A stretch of 64,000 nucleotides of DNA from Pseudomonadota bacterium (lineage in GTDB: Bacteria > Pseudomonadota > Gammaproteobacteria > Steroidobacterales > Woeseiaceae), in NCBI GenBank assembly GCA_022563195.1, contig JADFNV010000008.1, positions 1 through 64,000 of the forward strand. The letters are read 5' to 3'. Every line of letters starts with the position of its first letter. Positions within the stretch are counted from its first letter, which is position 1. The notes below the pieces were generated by a model. It was not told the origin of the DNA. It saw only the letters and a program-made list of their open reading frames with translations, and searched no databases. Below are positions 30,021-38,082 of the stretch, piece by piece. The position numbers and the translations under genes are program-made.

Positions 30021-30431
30021 TTGAGTAAGGTCAGCCGATCAAAGAGACCGTATCTGATTCGTGCAATGCATGAATGGATGGGCGATAACGGCAACACGCC
30101 ACACATCGTCGTAGATGCTGCCGTGGACGGAGTGAGTGTGCCCCGCGAGCATGTCAAGGACGGCAAGATTATTCTTAACATCAGCGAAACGGCTGCGCAC
30201 AATCTCAAATTAACCAACGACGCAGTTAGTTTTCGTGCGCGGTTCTCTGGCGTACCTTTCGATGTGTGGGTGCCAATGCGTTCGGTACTGGGTGTCTATG
30301 CCAGGGAGACCGGCCAGGGCATGATCTTTTCGCACGGTTCCGAAACCTCGGACAGCGCGGACCGGCCTGTCCACGCCCGCGAAGACACCGAAGCAACGCG
30401 CTCGCCACCGCACCTCAAAGTCGTCAAATAA
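30021..30431 (+). CDS. sspB: ClpXP protease specificity-enhancing factor SspB
   Basis: A 136-residue adaptor that delivers ssrA-tagged peptides to ClpXP. The substrate-binding domain spans about residues 5-105 (KRPYLIRAMHEWM, TPHIVVDA, VSVPREHVKDGKIILNIS). A variable linker follows, and the C-terminal SPPHLKVVK tail is the ClpX-docking motif. The start is a TTG at 30021. It is convergent with yraN. The 74-bp gap holds a copy of a 31-bp repeat. Confidence 0.95.
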   Translation: MSKVSRSKRPYLIRAMHEWMGDNGNTPHIVVDAAVDGVSVPREHVKDGKIILNISETAAHNLKLTNDAVSFRARFSGVPFDVWVPMRSVLGVYARETGQGMIFSHGSETSDSADRPVHAREDTEATRSPPHLKVVK

Positions 30432-30449
30432 CGTAGTAACCCGCCACAC

Positions 30450-30480
30450 GGGCACGTTACCGGGTATTTGCTCGCGCTTG
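30450..30480. repeat. 31-bp dispersed repeat, copy 1
   Basis: Positions 30450-30480 match 58451-58481 at 30 of 31 bases. Both copies lie between convergent genes (sspB/yraN here; mutT/zapD there), and both include CCGGGTATT followed by GCTCGCGCTT. A short ACCCG...CGGGT inverted repeat surrounds this copy. It may be a REP-like element or a bidirectional terminator component. Confidence 0.6.
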
Positions 30481-30505
30481 ACGGGGGCGGGTCCACACTG
30501 ACCGT

Positions 30506-30892
30506 CTAGAGGGATGCGTCGTTGGGGCGGAACGCGTCCTTGATCCAGTCGATGCTTTGATTGCCCCGCGCGTCGGTATCGATGCCGACGACGTCGAATC
30601 GCACGGGCCTGTTGGCGAACTGTGCATTCCATGCCAGAAACATTGCCGTGGTGCGAATGAGCTTGCGCTGTTTGCGCTTGTCGATCGTCAGCCCGGCTGT
30701 CACGAACGAATTGCTGCCCCGAAACCGTACTTCAACGATAACGAGACATCGGCCGTCCTGCATGATCAGGTCGAGCTCGCCGAGACGGCATTGAAAATTA
30801 CGCCGGACGGGAATCAGGCCTTTTCGTTTCAGGAATTGGAAAGCGAAATTTTCGGCGGCGTTGCCTACAGCTCGTGTGTTGCGTCGAACCAC
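30506..30892 (-). CDS. yraN: YraN family (UPF0102) endonuclease-like protein
   Basis: A 128-residue protein with the nuclease-like fold of the UPF0102 family. The order is GNAAENFAFQFLKRKG, RRNFQCRLGELDLIMQDG (the conserved GE-x-DLI core), VIVEVRFRG (E-V-x-x-R), and a C-terminal RFDVVGID segment. Its cellular function is not established. The start at 30892 overlaps the end of the upstream lipoprotein gene by 28 bases. This is the usual lpoA-yraN pairing next to rsmI. Confidence 0.93.
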   Translation of the reverse strand: MVRRNTRAVGNAAENFAFQFLKRKGLIPVRRNFQCRLGELDLIMQDGRCLVIVEVRFRGSNSFVTAGLTIDKRKQRKLIRTTAMFLAWNAQFANRPVRFDVVGIDTDARGNQSIDWIKDAFRPNDASL

Positions 30893-32838
30893 GATTCATC
30901 GTCGGCCGCGTCGGGCAACAGCATTTCAGGATCATTGCTAATGTCCTGAATGGGCCTGCCTGCGCTTTCGATCTCAGGCAAAGCGACGGGCTCGCCATTC
31001 TGAAATTGTGCCCAGGCCATTCGCCTGCGTATACGTCCATCGGTGTCGAGATACAATTTGCCTGTTGCGCCATCAATTTCCTGCATTGGATTTGTTCCGG
31101 TCGCGAATAGTGCGGCGATCAGATGATAGGCGTCGTAGCCCATGGCGTGTAACCGCCCAAGCCGACGTTCTTCGGGCCAATGTTCCTGATACAGCGCGGG
31201 TAAATGTGCAATCCAGCTATGCGGCGCAATAATCCAGGGAGTATCAGCAAACATAATGCCATTGAGGTCGCTGTTCGACCTGCCGTCCATCGCGTGGATT
31301 GAGGACGTGGAGTAAACAGGCAAGTCTCCCGAATAGTGAAACTTAAGTTGCGACTTCAGGAGTCTCCCCGCTGGCGCATCGGCCGCGAGGAATATGAACT
31401 CAGAATCCTGGCGGCGCCGAGGGTCGAACTGCAATGGACCGCCAATATTCGCACGCAGTCGCTGGTAGCGACGGACGCTGCCGGACAGTGCCATGAGATC
31501 TTCAATTGTGTTTGAAAAGTCCTGGTTTGCCGGTGTGTAGGTCCGGTAGTCGAGCAATGTGCCGCCCAGTGCCTCAAATTCTGTGGCGAAGCTCGACAAA
31601 ACGCGACGACCCCAGTCGTTATTCGGTACCAGGGCGACACCGCGGGTATAGCCATCGAACAATGCACGCTGTGCTGCTGAGCGGGCTTCGTCTTCAGGAG
31701 CAAGCGCAAACTGGAACAGGCCGGGCGGGGCCAATGTATCGTCGGGCAGGAAATTCAATGTCAGAACCGGCACAGGAACGAGAATGTCATTCGCCAGTGC
31801 GGCAACGTTATTCTTAAGCAGCGGACCGATAACGAACTCTGCGCCGTCAGCGACTGCAACTGTATAGGCCGCACTGGCGCCACCCTCGGCGTCAACGTCA
31901 TACACACGCACAGTCTGGTGCTCATCCAGGCCCGTCACGGTTGAGAAATAAGCGCCCATGAATCCGTTCTGAATGGCTTCGCCGGCAGGTGCTGCGCGCC
32001 CTGACAGTGGTAACAACAATGCTATTTGTTTTGGGTAGTCGAGATTCAGCTCGTCAGGCAGATGCAGTCTGTCGATGATTGCCATCGCCGGGTGCCCGCT
32101 GTTGGCATCGCGCCAATGGATGGCGCCATTCGCCCAGCCGATACCCTGTTGACCGGTTGATGCGGCGAGTGAGCCAAGTGTTAGCCACCCTTTGACATTG
32201 GTGTCGAGTGCTAACTCAGCATTGGCTCGTAGGACTTGTGGATCGCTGATGAGCAGGCCCTGCCACAGTCGCCATCGATTCTGTTCGATGCTGCGACGAT
32301 CGCTCAGCCAGACCTCACGCTGTGTCATCAGCTCGATGGCGCGCAGTGGATCGTCTTTCTGAATCCACGAGTCGGCGCGGAGCGCTTCAACTCGCACACG
32401 ATGTTTTTGCGTCAGCGGCTCGCGACTCATAGGCTCGAGAATCTCGAGCGCGGCGTCGGCTTCGCCTCTGTACAGCAGCAATGCTGCCGAATTGGTACTC
32501 CAGAGCTGCCGCAACTCAGGAATCGTGGGCCTCGGCACGCCTGCGAAGGCTCTGCGTGCTCGTCTTGCGTCGCCTGCATCGAGCCATTGTTCTACGGCGA
32601 GCAGGGTCAGCCGCTCCTGCTCGATCCCTGTCGACGCTGCCGCAAGCTCGATGTAAATCGTGGCGGCAGCGGCGTGTGCGTCATTTCGAACGAGTCGCTC
32701 GGCGCGACCTTCGCCGGGTGCGCCGCCGAAGCCGCCTCCGGTCGTTTGACAAGCACCGAGCATCAGTGTCACGACAAGTAATGCAAATGATCTTGCCACC
32801 GAGCTGCTTTGGCGGGCAGGATGTCTCACAAAATTCAT
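30865..32838 (-). CDS. LpoA-type penicillin-binding protein activator (LppC family lipoprotein)
   Basis: An outer-membrane lipoprotein of 657 residues from the ATG at 32838. A signal peptide ends in the lipobox LMLGAC, with the lipidated Cys near residue 30. A TPR-like helical N-terminal domain (to about residue 270) precedes a periplasmic-binding-protein fold beginning IALLLPLSGRAAPAGEAIQNG. In E. coli, LpoA activates PBP1A for peptidoglycan synthesis. The frame continues upstream to 33471, but those residues are antisense to rsmI. An alternative ATG at 32883 overlaps the rsmI start codon. Confidence 0.9.
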   Translation of the reverse strand: MNFVRHPARQSSSVARSFALLVVTLMLGACQTTGGGFGGAPGEGRAERLVRNDAHAAAATIYIELAAASTGIEQERLTLLAVEQWLDAGDARRARRAFAGVPRPTIPELRQLWSTNSAALLLYRGEADAALEILEPMSREPLTQKHRVRVEALRADSWIQKDDPLRAIELMTQREVWLSDRRSIEQNRWRLWQGLLISDPQVLRANAELALDTNVKGWLTLGSLAASTGQQGIGWANGAIHWRDANSGHPAMAIIDRLHLPDELNLDYPKQIALLLPLSGRAAPAGEAIQNGFMGAYFSTVTGLDEHQTVRVYDVDAEGGASAAYTVAVADGAEFVIGPLLKNNVAALANDILVPVPVLTLNFLPDDTLAPPGLFQFALAPEDEARSAAQRALFDGYTRGVALVPNNDWGRRVLSSFATEFEALGGTLLDYRTYTPANQDFSNTIEDLMALSGSVRRYQRLRANIGGPLQFDPRRRQDSEFIFLAADAPAGRLLKSQLKFHYSGDLPVYSTSSIHAMDGRSNSDLNGIMFADTPWIIAPHSWIAHLPALYQEHWPEERRLGRLHAMGYDAYHLIAALFATGTNPMQEIDGATGKLYLDTDGRIRRRMAWAQFQNGEPVALPEIESAGRPIQDISNDPEMLLPDAADDESWFDATHEL

Positions 32839-32881
32839 TATTCGTGCACTGAGATGACTATAAAAGGGTAAACGGTGCTTC

Positions 32882-33718
32882 ATGACTGCAACACTTTTTG
32901 TGGTGGCAACGCCTATCGGCAACCTCGAAGACCTATCGCCGCGAGCGCGCCGGACGCTCGAGACCGTGGACCTTATCGCCGCTGAGGATACCCGGCACAC
33001 CAGGCGATTACTATCGCATTTCGGCATCAAAACGCCACTATTCGCATTGCACGACCACAACGAGGCCAAAGTCGTCAATCGCTTGATTGCAGATCTTGCC
33101 GATGACAAATCGATCGCACTGGTCAGCGATGCCGGCACACCCCTGATCAGTGATCCGGGTTTTCGCCTCGTTTCCACCGCACACGCCCGCGGTATTCGGG
33201 TCGTGCCTATTGCGGGTACCAGCGCCGTAACTGCGGCCTTATCGGCTGCGGGCCTGCCTACCGAGCGCTTTTGCTTCGAAGGATTTTTGCCGGCCAGGCA
33301 AAAGGCACGCCGGGATCGGCTGGCGAAACTACGCAGCGAAACACGCACGATTGTCCTGTACGAATCGGTGCACCGCATCAGGGCCTGTCTGGCTGACCTC
33401 GTTGCAGAATTTGGGGAGGGGCGCAGCGCGTTTATCGGTCGTGAATTGACCAAGATGCATGAGCAATGCATTCAGGCCTCATTGGGTGAGCTATTGAACC
33501 AGCTCGATGATGGCACCATCGTCGCCAAGGGTGAATTCGTCATCGTTGTCACCGGAACAGAAGATGCACAGACGTCCTCGCTGGACATCGACCGCCTGCT
33601 CAGCGAACTCATCGATCATTTCCCATCGAAAGACGTAGCAAAGATTGCTGCGCGTATAACAGGCCACAAGCGTAATGACCTGTACCGCCGGATCCTCGAA
33701 TTGAAGGATCGAAAATAA
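32882..33718 (+). CDS. rsmI: 16S rRNA (cytidine1402-2'-O)-methyltransferase
   Basis: A 278-residue SAM-dependent enzyme that methylates the ribose of C1402 in 16S rRNA. The tetrapyrrole-methylase fold shows LFVVATPIGNLEDLSPRA, IAAEDTRHTRRLLSHFGI, ALVSDAGTPLISDPGF and PIAGTSAVTAALSAAGLP. The C-terminal helical domain is intact (KDVAKIAARITGHKRNDLYRRIL). It partners RsmH, encoded about 1.4 kb downstream, which modifies the base of the same nucleotide. It is divergent from the LpoA-type gene. Confidence 0.97.
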   Translation: MTATLFVVATPIGNLEDLSPRARRTLETVDLIAAEDTRHTRRLLSHFGIKTPLFALHDHNEAKVVNRLIADLADDKSIALVSDAGTPLISDPGFRLVSTAHARGIRVVPIAGTSAVTAALSAAGLPTERFCFEGFLPARQKARRDRLAKLRSETRTIVLYESVHRIRACLADLVAEFGEGRSAFIGRELTKMHEQCIQASLGELLNQLDDGTIVAKGEFVIVVTGTEDAQTSSLDIDRLLSELIDHFPSKDVAKIAARITGHKRNDLYRRILELKDRK

Positions 33719-33750
33719 CGCGTAGCGTCGCGAACGGGATGGTCTTTGAC

Positions 33751-33829
33751 TGTTGGAGCCCGCCACGCGGGCGATTTCCGCGGTACTGATCAGATCTGGT
33801 GGATATCGCCCGCATGGCGGGCTCCAACA
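33751..33829. repeat. Pair of inverted 25-bp REP-like sequences (REPIN)
   Basis: 33751-33775 and 33805-33829 are inverted copies of a 25-bp unit, TGTTGGAGCCCGCC-x-CGGGCGAT type, differing at one position. Each unit is itself a GC-rich hairpin. A partial third copy follows (CCAACAGCGGG repeated to about 33850). The element lies between rsmI and rnpB and could cap the rsmI mRNA. No transposase is nearby. Confidence 0.7.
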
Positions 33830-33870
33830 GCGGGTTCCAACAGCGGGCTCCTGCAGAGGAGAATATGCTG

Positions 33871-33876
33871 TAGAAT
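33871..33876 (+). promoter_or_regulatory. Putative -10 element of rnpB
   Basis: TAGAAT at 33871-33876 lies 8 bases upstream of the predicted 5' end of RNase P RNA (33885). The -35 is poor (CTCCTG near 33849) and lies at the edge of the REP-like repeat, so the repeat may influence rnpB transcription. Confidence 0.45.
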
Positions 33877-33884
33877 CCGCCGTC

Positions 33885-34260
33885 CGAGAACGTCGGAGTC
33901 GGCCAGGCAATCGCTGCAGTGCACGCACTGTAGAGGAAAGTCCGGGCTCCTTCGGACAGGGCGCCAGGTAACGCCTGGAGGGCGCAAGCCCATGGAAAGT
34001 GCCACAGAAAAGATACCGCCGGGCAATGCCCGGTAAGGGTGAAAAGGTGCGGTAAGAGCGCACCGCGCGACTGGTAACAGCTCGCGGCACGGTAAACCCC
34101 GCCCGGAGCAAGACCAAATAGGGGAATGCGCGGGCTTTGCTCGCACCGCCGGTTCCGAGCGGATTCCCGGGTAGGTTGCTTGAGGCAGCCGGTGACGGTT
34201 GTCCCAGATGAATGATTGTCCTAGACAGAACCCGGCTTATTGCCGGCTCCGACTTTCTCG
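33885..34260 (+). ncRNA. rnpB: RNase P RNA, class A
   Basis: The catalytic RNA of RNase P, which matures tRNA 5' ends. The conserved 5' core GAGGAAAGTCCGGGCTCC starts at 33932. It is followed by CAGGGCGCCAGGTAACGCCTGG, GTAAGGGTGAAAAGGTGCGGTAAGAGCGCACCG, GGTAACAG, ACGGTAAACCCC, GGAGCAAGACCAAATAGGGG and the 3' core GACAGAACCCGGCTTAT. The ends pair as helix P1: 33885-33903 with 34242-34260, 17 of 19 positions. Placement between rsmI and mraZ matches Pseudomonas. The 3' end is inferred from P1 and not from a terminator. Confidence 0.97.
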
Positions 34261-34528
34261 ATAGCCCTGTCAACACCTCTAAAAACAATAAGTTACACAA
34301 GAAACTTAGCGCTTTCGTTGCAAGCTGTGCGCAGGCCGCGCAGTTTCGTGTGTTGACAGCCGAATGTGGTGCCCGGTCGGCGTTCGCCGACTCGATTCTC
34401 AGAATCAGTCGAGGAAGTGTCCACAAGCGCATGATTTTCCTTGCGCCATCATTGCCATAATTCGCCCGAATTGGGCCACCCGAATGTCCCTAAGTGCCTG
34501 TACAACAACAACTAATTGCTAAAGCGTA
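34261..34528. other. Non-coding stretch between rnpB and the mraZ promoter
   Basis: The gap from the end of rnpB to the mraZ start is about 385 bases. The part before the promoter shows no convincing gene. A small plus-strand frame at 34212-34460 overlaps the 3' end of rnpB, has no family resemblance and no Shine-Dalgarno. No terminator with a T run is visible. Confidence 0.5.
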
Positions 34529-34558
34529 TTGACGCTCCCAAGGCCCCGACCTTATAGT
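34529..34558 (+). promoter_or_regulatory. Putative sigma-70 promoter of the dcw cluster (PmraZ)
   Basis: TTGACG (34529-34534) and TATAGT (34553-34558) are separated by 18 bp, giving a predicted start near 34565. This is immediately at the MraZ box repeats and about 80 bases before the mraZ GTG start. Confidence 0.7.
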
Positions 34559-34565
34559 GTTGAAA

Positions 34566-34592
34566 AGTGGAAAAAAGTGGGAGGAAATGGGC
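34566..34592 (+). promoter_or_regulatory. MraZ-binding repeats (three boxes, 10-bp period)
   Basis: GTGGA, GTGGG and ATGGG start at 34567, 34577 and 34587. They are exactly 10 bp apart, in the same orientation, just downstream of the putative -10. E. coli MraZ is known to bind TGGG-type direct repeats with 5-bp spacers upstream of its own gene and repress the cluster. The match in spacing and location supports autoregulation here. Confidence 0.75.
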
Positions 34593-34645
34593 AACCTGCC
34601 CAGGGTTCGCGCCAGAAGAGCGGAGCCGGGGCCGTCCGCATCGTC

Positions 34646-35095
34646 GTGTTTCGAGGAGCCACCAAAGTCAGTTTGGACGCCAAAGGGCGTATGGCAATAC
34701 CGACCCGTTATCGGGAGCGGCTGGCCGCCCGTTGCGATGGCAATATCATCATCACCGTGGACAGGGATCGCTGCCTCCTGGTTTATCCGCTGCCCGATTG
34801 GGAAGAACTTGAGCGCAAGCTTGTGCGCCTGCCGAGCATGCACAAGGTGGCGCGCCGAATTGTACGGATTATGGTCGGTTATGCGACCGAGGTCGAGATG
34901 GATGCGAGCGGTCGGGTTCTGGTATCGCGCGAACTCAGGGATTTCGCCGGTCTTGAAAAGCAGGGGATCCTGATCGGACAGGGCAACAAGTTTGAGCTAT
35001 GGAATGAAGAAACCTGGAATGAAAAACGGGATGACTGGCTTAGCGAGGACGACGATGGCGATTTGCCAGCCGATCTCGAGTCAATCTCGTTCTAG
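34646..35095 (+). CDS. mraZ: Division/cell wall cluster transcriptional repressor MraZ
   Basis: A 149-residue DNA-binding protein with two AbrB-like SpoVT folds. It begins (V)FRGATKVSLDAKGRMAIPTRYRE, and the second half has GYATEVEMDASGRVLVSRELRDFAGL. The open frame extends to 34529 without an upstream family match. The GTG at 34646 aligns exactly with the E. coli start, and it leaves the promoter and MraZ boxes outside the gene. It is the first gene of the dcw cluster, 46 bp before rsmH. The acidic C-terminus is ordinary for the family. Confidence 0.94.
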   Translation: MFRGATKVSLDAKGRMAIPTRYRERLAARCDGNIIITVDRDRCLLVYPLPDWEELERKLVRLPSMHKVARRIVRIMVGYATEVEMDASGRVLVSRELRDFAGLEKQGILIGQGNKFELWNEETWNEKRDDWLSEDDDGDLPADLESISF

Positions 35096-35141
35096 CGCGA
35101 ACGTATTCATGAATAGTCCGGGCTAGGTTGCGAATTATCGA

Positions 35142-36071
35142 ATGAGCAGCAACGTGCATGTGCCGGTGCTGCTGGGGCCGGTTCTCGAAGGGCTGGATAT
35201 CAAAGCAGACGGTTTATACGTCGACGGAACATTCGGACGCGGAGGACATAGCAAAGCGATATTGGCAGCTTTGGATGCAGGCGGGCAGCTCATTGCGATC
35301 GACCGGGACCCGCATGCGGTCGCATCAGTATCAACATCGTTAATTAACGATCCGCGTTTTGAAATAGTAGGGGGCGAATTTGCAGAACTGGCGACAATCA
35401 TTGGTGAAAGAGGGCAAAGCGGCCAAGTCAATGGATTGCTCTTCGACCTCGGTGTCTCATCACCGCAACTGGACGAAGCCGAACGAGGTTTTAGCTTTTT
35501 ACGCAACGGACCGCTGGACATGCGCATGGACCCGGACTCAGGTGTCACTGCTGCCGACTGGCTCCAAACTGTCAAAGAAAAGGAATTGAGGTCGATCATC
35601 AAGAAATTCGGTGAAGAGCGCTATGCGGCGCGCATTGCTCGCGCAGTTGTAACTAAGCGCGAGAATGCCGCGATTGAAACGACCGGCCAACTCGCCGAGA
35701 TCGTTGCGTCGGTCGTGCCCGCACATACGCGAAAGAGACATCCGGCGACAAAGACGTTTCAGGCGATTCGCCTGTTTATCAACAACGAACTCGGGCAACT
35801 CGAAGCCGCGCTCGCGCAATCGATTGATGTTTTACAGCTCGGTGGTCGTCTTTGTGTAATCAGCTTTCACTCGTTGGAGGACCGCATCGTCAAACGATTC
35901 ATGCGAAATGCCTCGAGGGAGTCTGAGCAGTATCGAGGCATGCCTGAGGTCCCAGAGGAATTTCGCCCTAAGCTGGCGTTGATCGGAAAAGCGATTTCAG
36001 CGACGGTCGAAGAGATTGAAGCCAACGTGCGCGCCCGAAGTGCACGCCTGCGAATTGCGGAGCGGCTCTGA
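35142..36071 (+). CDS. rsmH: 16S rRNA (cytosine1402-N4)-methyltransferase
   Basis: A 309-residue SAM-dependent methyltransferase that acts on the base of C1402 in 16S rRNA. VPVLLGPVLEGLDIKADGLYVDGTFGRGGHSKAIL holds the SAM site. LLFDLGVSSPQLDEAERGFSF and the catalytic-region NGPLDMRMDP follow. The C-terminal RLCVISFHSLEDRIVKRFMR block is conserved. Its stop overlaps the ftsL start by one base. Confidence 0.97.
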   Translation: MSSNVHVPVLLGPVLEGLDIKADGLYVDGTFGRGGHSKAILAALDAGGQLIAIDRDPHAVASVSTSLINDPRFEIVGGEFAELATIIGERGQSGQVNGLLFDLGVSSPQLDEAERGFSFLRNGPLDMRMDPDSGVTAADWLQTVKEKELRSIIKKFGEERYAARIARAVVTKRENAAIETTGQLAEIVASVVPAHTRKRHPATKTFQAIRLFINNELGQLEAALAQSIDVLQLGGRLCVISFHSLEDRIVKRFMRNASRESEQYRGMPEVPEEFRPKLALIGKAISATVEEIEANVRARSARLRIAERL

Positions 36072-36358
36072 TGAAGATTACAGCACAGCGCCAACCGATC
36101 TTGCTCATCGTTGTCTTCGGGCTCGTCTGTGTGTTCAGTGCGATGGCGGTGATTTACACGAAACATGAGTCACGCAACCTATTTATCGAACTCGAGGAGC
36201 TGACGCAAGAACGCGACGAACTGAATATCGAATGGAGTCAGCTGCAGATTGAACAGAGCACCTGGGCTGCACATGCCCGCATTGAACAGGTCGCGACGGA
36301 CGACCTGTCACTCGTGCGGCCACAAACAACCGAAATTTACATAGTTGAACGGCGATGA
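36071..36358 (+). CDS. ftsL: Cell division protein FtsL
   Basis: A 95-residue bitopic division protein that forms the FtsQ-FtsL-FtsB complex and activates FtsWI. The short cytoplasmic N-terminus, one helix (ILLIVVFGLVCVFSAMAVIY) and a periplasmic coiled coil from about residue 35 (LFIELEELTQERDELNIEWSQL) are visible. The C-terminal end is divergent, as usual. Identity rests on size, topology and position between rsmH and ftsI. It overlaps ftsI by four bases. Confidence 0.92.
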   Translation: MKITAQRQPILLIVVFGLVCVFSAMAVIYTKHESRNLFIELEELTQERDELNIEWSQLQIEQSTWAAHARIEQVATDDLSLVRPQTTEIYIVERR

Positions 36359-38082
36359 CACGCGGCGTCGAAACAAGACAAAGAACAGCCAGGCGCTGTG
36401 TTGGCAGGCTAACGCTGGTCGCTGTGTTCTTCGCACTCGTTGCATCCACGCTGATCGCTCGTGCAGTGCATTTACAAGTTCTCAGTAAGGACTTTTTGAA
36501 CCAGCAAGCCGATACGCGACACTTGCGCACGGAAAAGATTTTGGCGCACCGCGGCATGATTACCGACCGCAATGGTGAGCCGCTTGCTATCAGCACACCG
36601 GTCGACAGCGTGTGGGCAAACCCGCAAAAACTTGCACCAGCAGCGAACGACGTGCCGAAACTGGCGCTTGTTCTCGGACTCGATGCAGAGCTGCTGATGC
36701 ACAAAATCACGCACAGCATGGACAAGGAGTTTATCTATCTGAAGCGTCATTTGAATCCCGACAAAGCGCAAGCAGTGATGGCGCTGAATTTGCCTGGGGT
36801 CAATGTCCAGCGTGAATACAAACGCTACTATCCGGCGGGCGAGGTCACAGGTCATCTTGTTGGCTTCACCGGCATCAATGACATGGGCCAGGAAGGGCTC
36901 GAGCTTGCATTTAATCATTGGCTCGCTGGTGAGTCGGGTCTGAAGCGTGTGCTCAAGGACCGACTTGGACGCTCCGTTGAAAATGTCGAGAGCATTCGTT
37001 CGCCACGTCAGGGCAGGGAATTGCGCACAAGCATTGATTTGCGCATTCAATACCTTGCCTACCGGACACTCAAAGCAGCGATTCAATCCCACAACGCCGA
37101 GTCAGGATCGGTGGTCGTAATTGACACACAAACGGGCGAAGTTCTGGCGATGGCAAATCAGCCAGCCTTCAACCCGAATGATCGCTCGCAGCTGGTGCCC
37201 GAGCATCATCGCAACCGTGCAATCACCGATATCTTCGAGCCGGGATCAAGCATAAAGCCACTCATTGTAGCGGCGGCCCTGGAAAGCGGCCAGTACCGTC
37301 CCAGCAGCATCATCGACACCGCACCGGGTTATGTGACTGTGGGCGCCAAGACCATCGAGGATGGTCGCAATCTTGGTCGTATCAGCCTGACAACTATTCT
37401 TGCGCGTTCAAGCAATGTCGGCGCGACAATACTTGCAATGTCGTTACAGCCGGATCAGCTCTGGGACACGATGAAGCGATTCGGCCTCGGCTCGTTAACG
37501 TCAAGTGGTTTCCCAGGCGAATCAGCAGGATTGCTGACGCATTACAGCTATTGGCAACCCATCAGCCAGGCAACACTCGCTTACGGCTATGGACTGTCTG
37601 TTACGCCATTGCAGCTTGCCAAAGCCTACAGTGTGATCGGCAGCAACGGAATTTTGCGGCCCATATCTTTAGTCGCGCTGGAGCAGCCGGGCGAAGGCGA
37701 GCAGATTATTTCGCAAGACACGGCCGCCGCAGTGCGACGCATGCTCGAAGAAGTCGTGCGACCGGGTGGAACCGGCATGGGTGCCGCAGTTGCCGGGTAT
37801 CGAGTAGCTGGAAAAACCGGCACCTCGTGGAAGTTTGCGGCAGGAGGTTACTCAAGAGACAAGTACATATCCGTATTCGCTGGACTGGCGCCAGCCAGTG
37901 AACCGCGTCTGGCAGTGGTTGTCGTCATCGACGAGCCCAGCGGTGAACTGTATTACGGCGGCGAAGTCGCGGCGCCGGTGTTTGCTGACATTATGGCGGA
38001 ATCATTACGCTTGCTTGCTGTACCCCCTGATGCGCTGCCGGGCAGAGATCCCAACAGCAACATGCAGGCAATGAGTCGATGA
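36355..38082 (+). CDS. ftsI: Peptidoglycan D,D-transpeptidase FtsI (PBP3)
   Basis: A 575-residue class B penicillin-binding protein that crosslinks septal peptidoglycan with FtsW. A single N-terminal anchor (VAVFFALVASTLIARAVHL) precedes the pedestal domain (RGMITDRNGEPLAIS). The transpeptidase domain has catalytic Ser298 with Lys301 in EPGSSIKPL, the SSN motif in ARSSNVGA near 352, and KTGTS near 487. All three active-site motifs are intact. It overlaps ftsL and murE by four bases each. Confidence 0.97.
   Translation: MTRGVETRQRTARRCVGRLTLVAVFFALVASTLIARAVHLQVLSKDFLNQQADTRHLRTEKILAHRGMITDRNGEPLAISTPVDSVWANPQKLAPAANDVPKLALVLGLDAELLMHKITHSMDKEFIYLKRHLNPDKAQAVMALNLPGVNVQREYKRYYPAGEVTGHLVGFTGINDMGQEGLELAFNHWLAGESGLKRVLKDRLGRSVENVESIRSPRQGRELRTSIDLRIQYLAYRTLKAAIQSHNAESGSVVVIDTQTGEVLAMANQPAFNPNDRSQLVPEHHRNRAITDIFEPGSSIKPLIVAAALESGQYRPSSIIDTAPGYVTVGAKTIEDGRNLGRISLTTILARSSNVGATILAMSLQPDQLWDTMKRFGLGSLTSSGFPGESAGLLTHYSYWQPISQATLAYGYGLSVTPLQLAKAYSVIGSNGILRPISLVALEQPGEGEQIISQDTAAAVRRMLEEVVRPGGTGMGAAVAGYRVAGKTGTSWKFAAGGYSRDKYISVFAGLAPASEPRLAVVVVIDEPSGELYYGGEVAAPVFADIMAESLRLLAVPPDALPGRDPNSNMQAMSR

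Noticed and set aside
30865-33471. An 868-residue version of the LpoA-type lipoprotein
   Set aside because: The first 200 or so residues are antisense to rsmI; the signal peptide and lipobox place the real start near 32838.
33491-34432. Minus-strand frame of 313 codons
   Set aside because: It runs antisense through rsmI and across rnpB and the REP-like pair, so it is a composition effect.
34212-34460. Plus-strand frame of 82 codons after rnpB
   Set aside because: It starts inside the 3' part of RNase P RNA, has no Shine-Dalgarno and no family resemblance.
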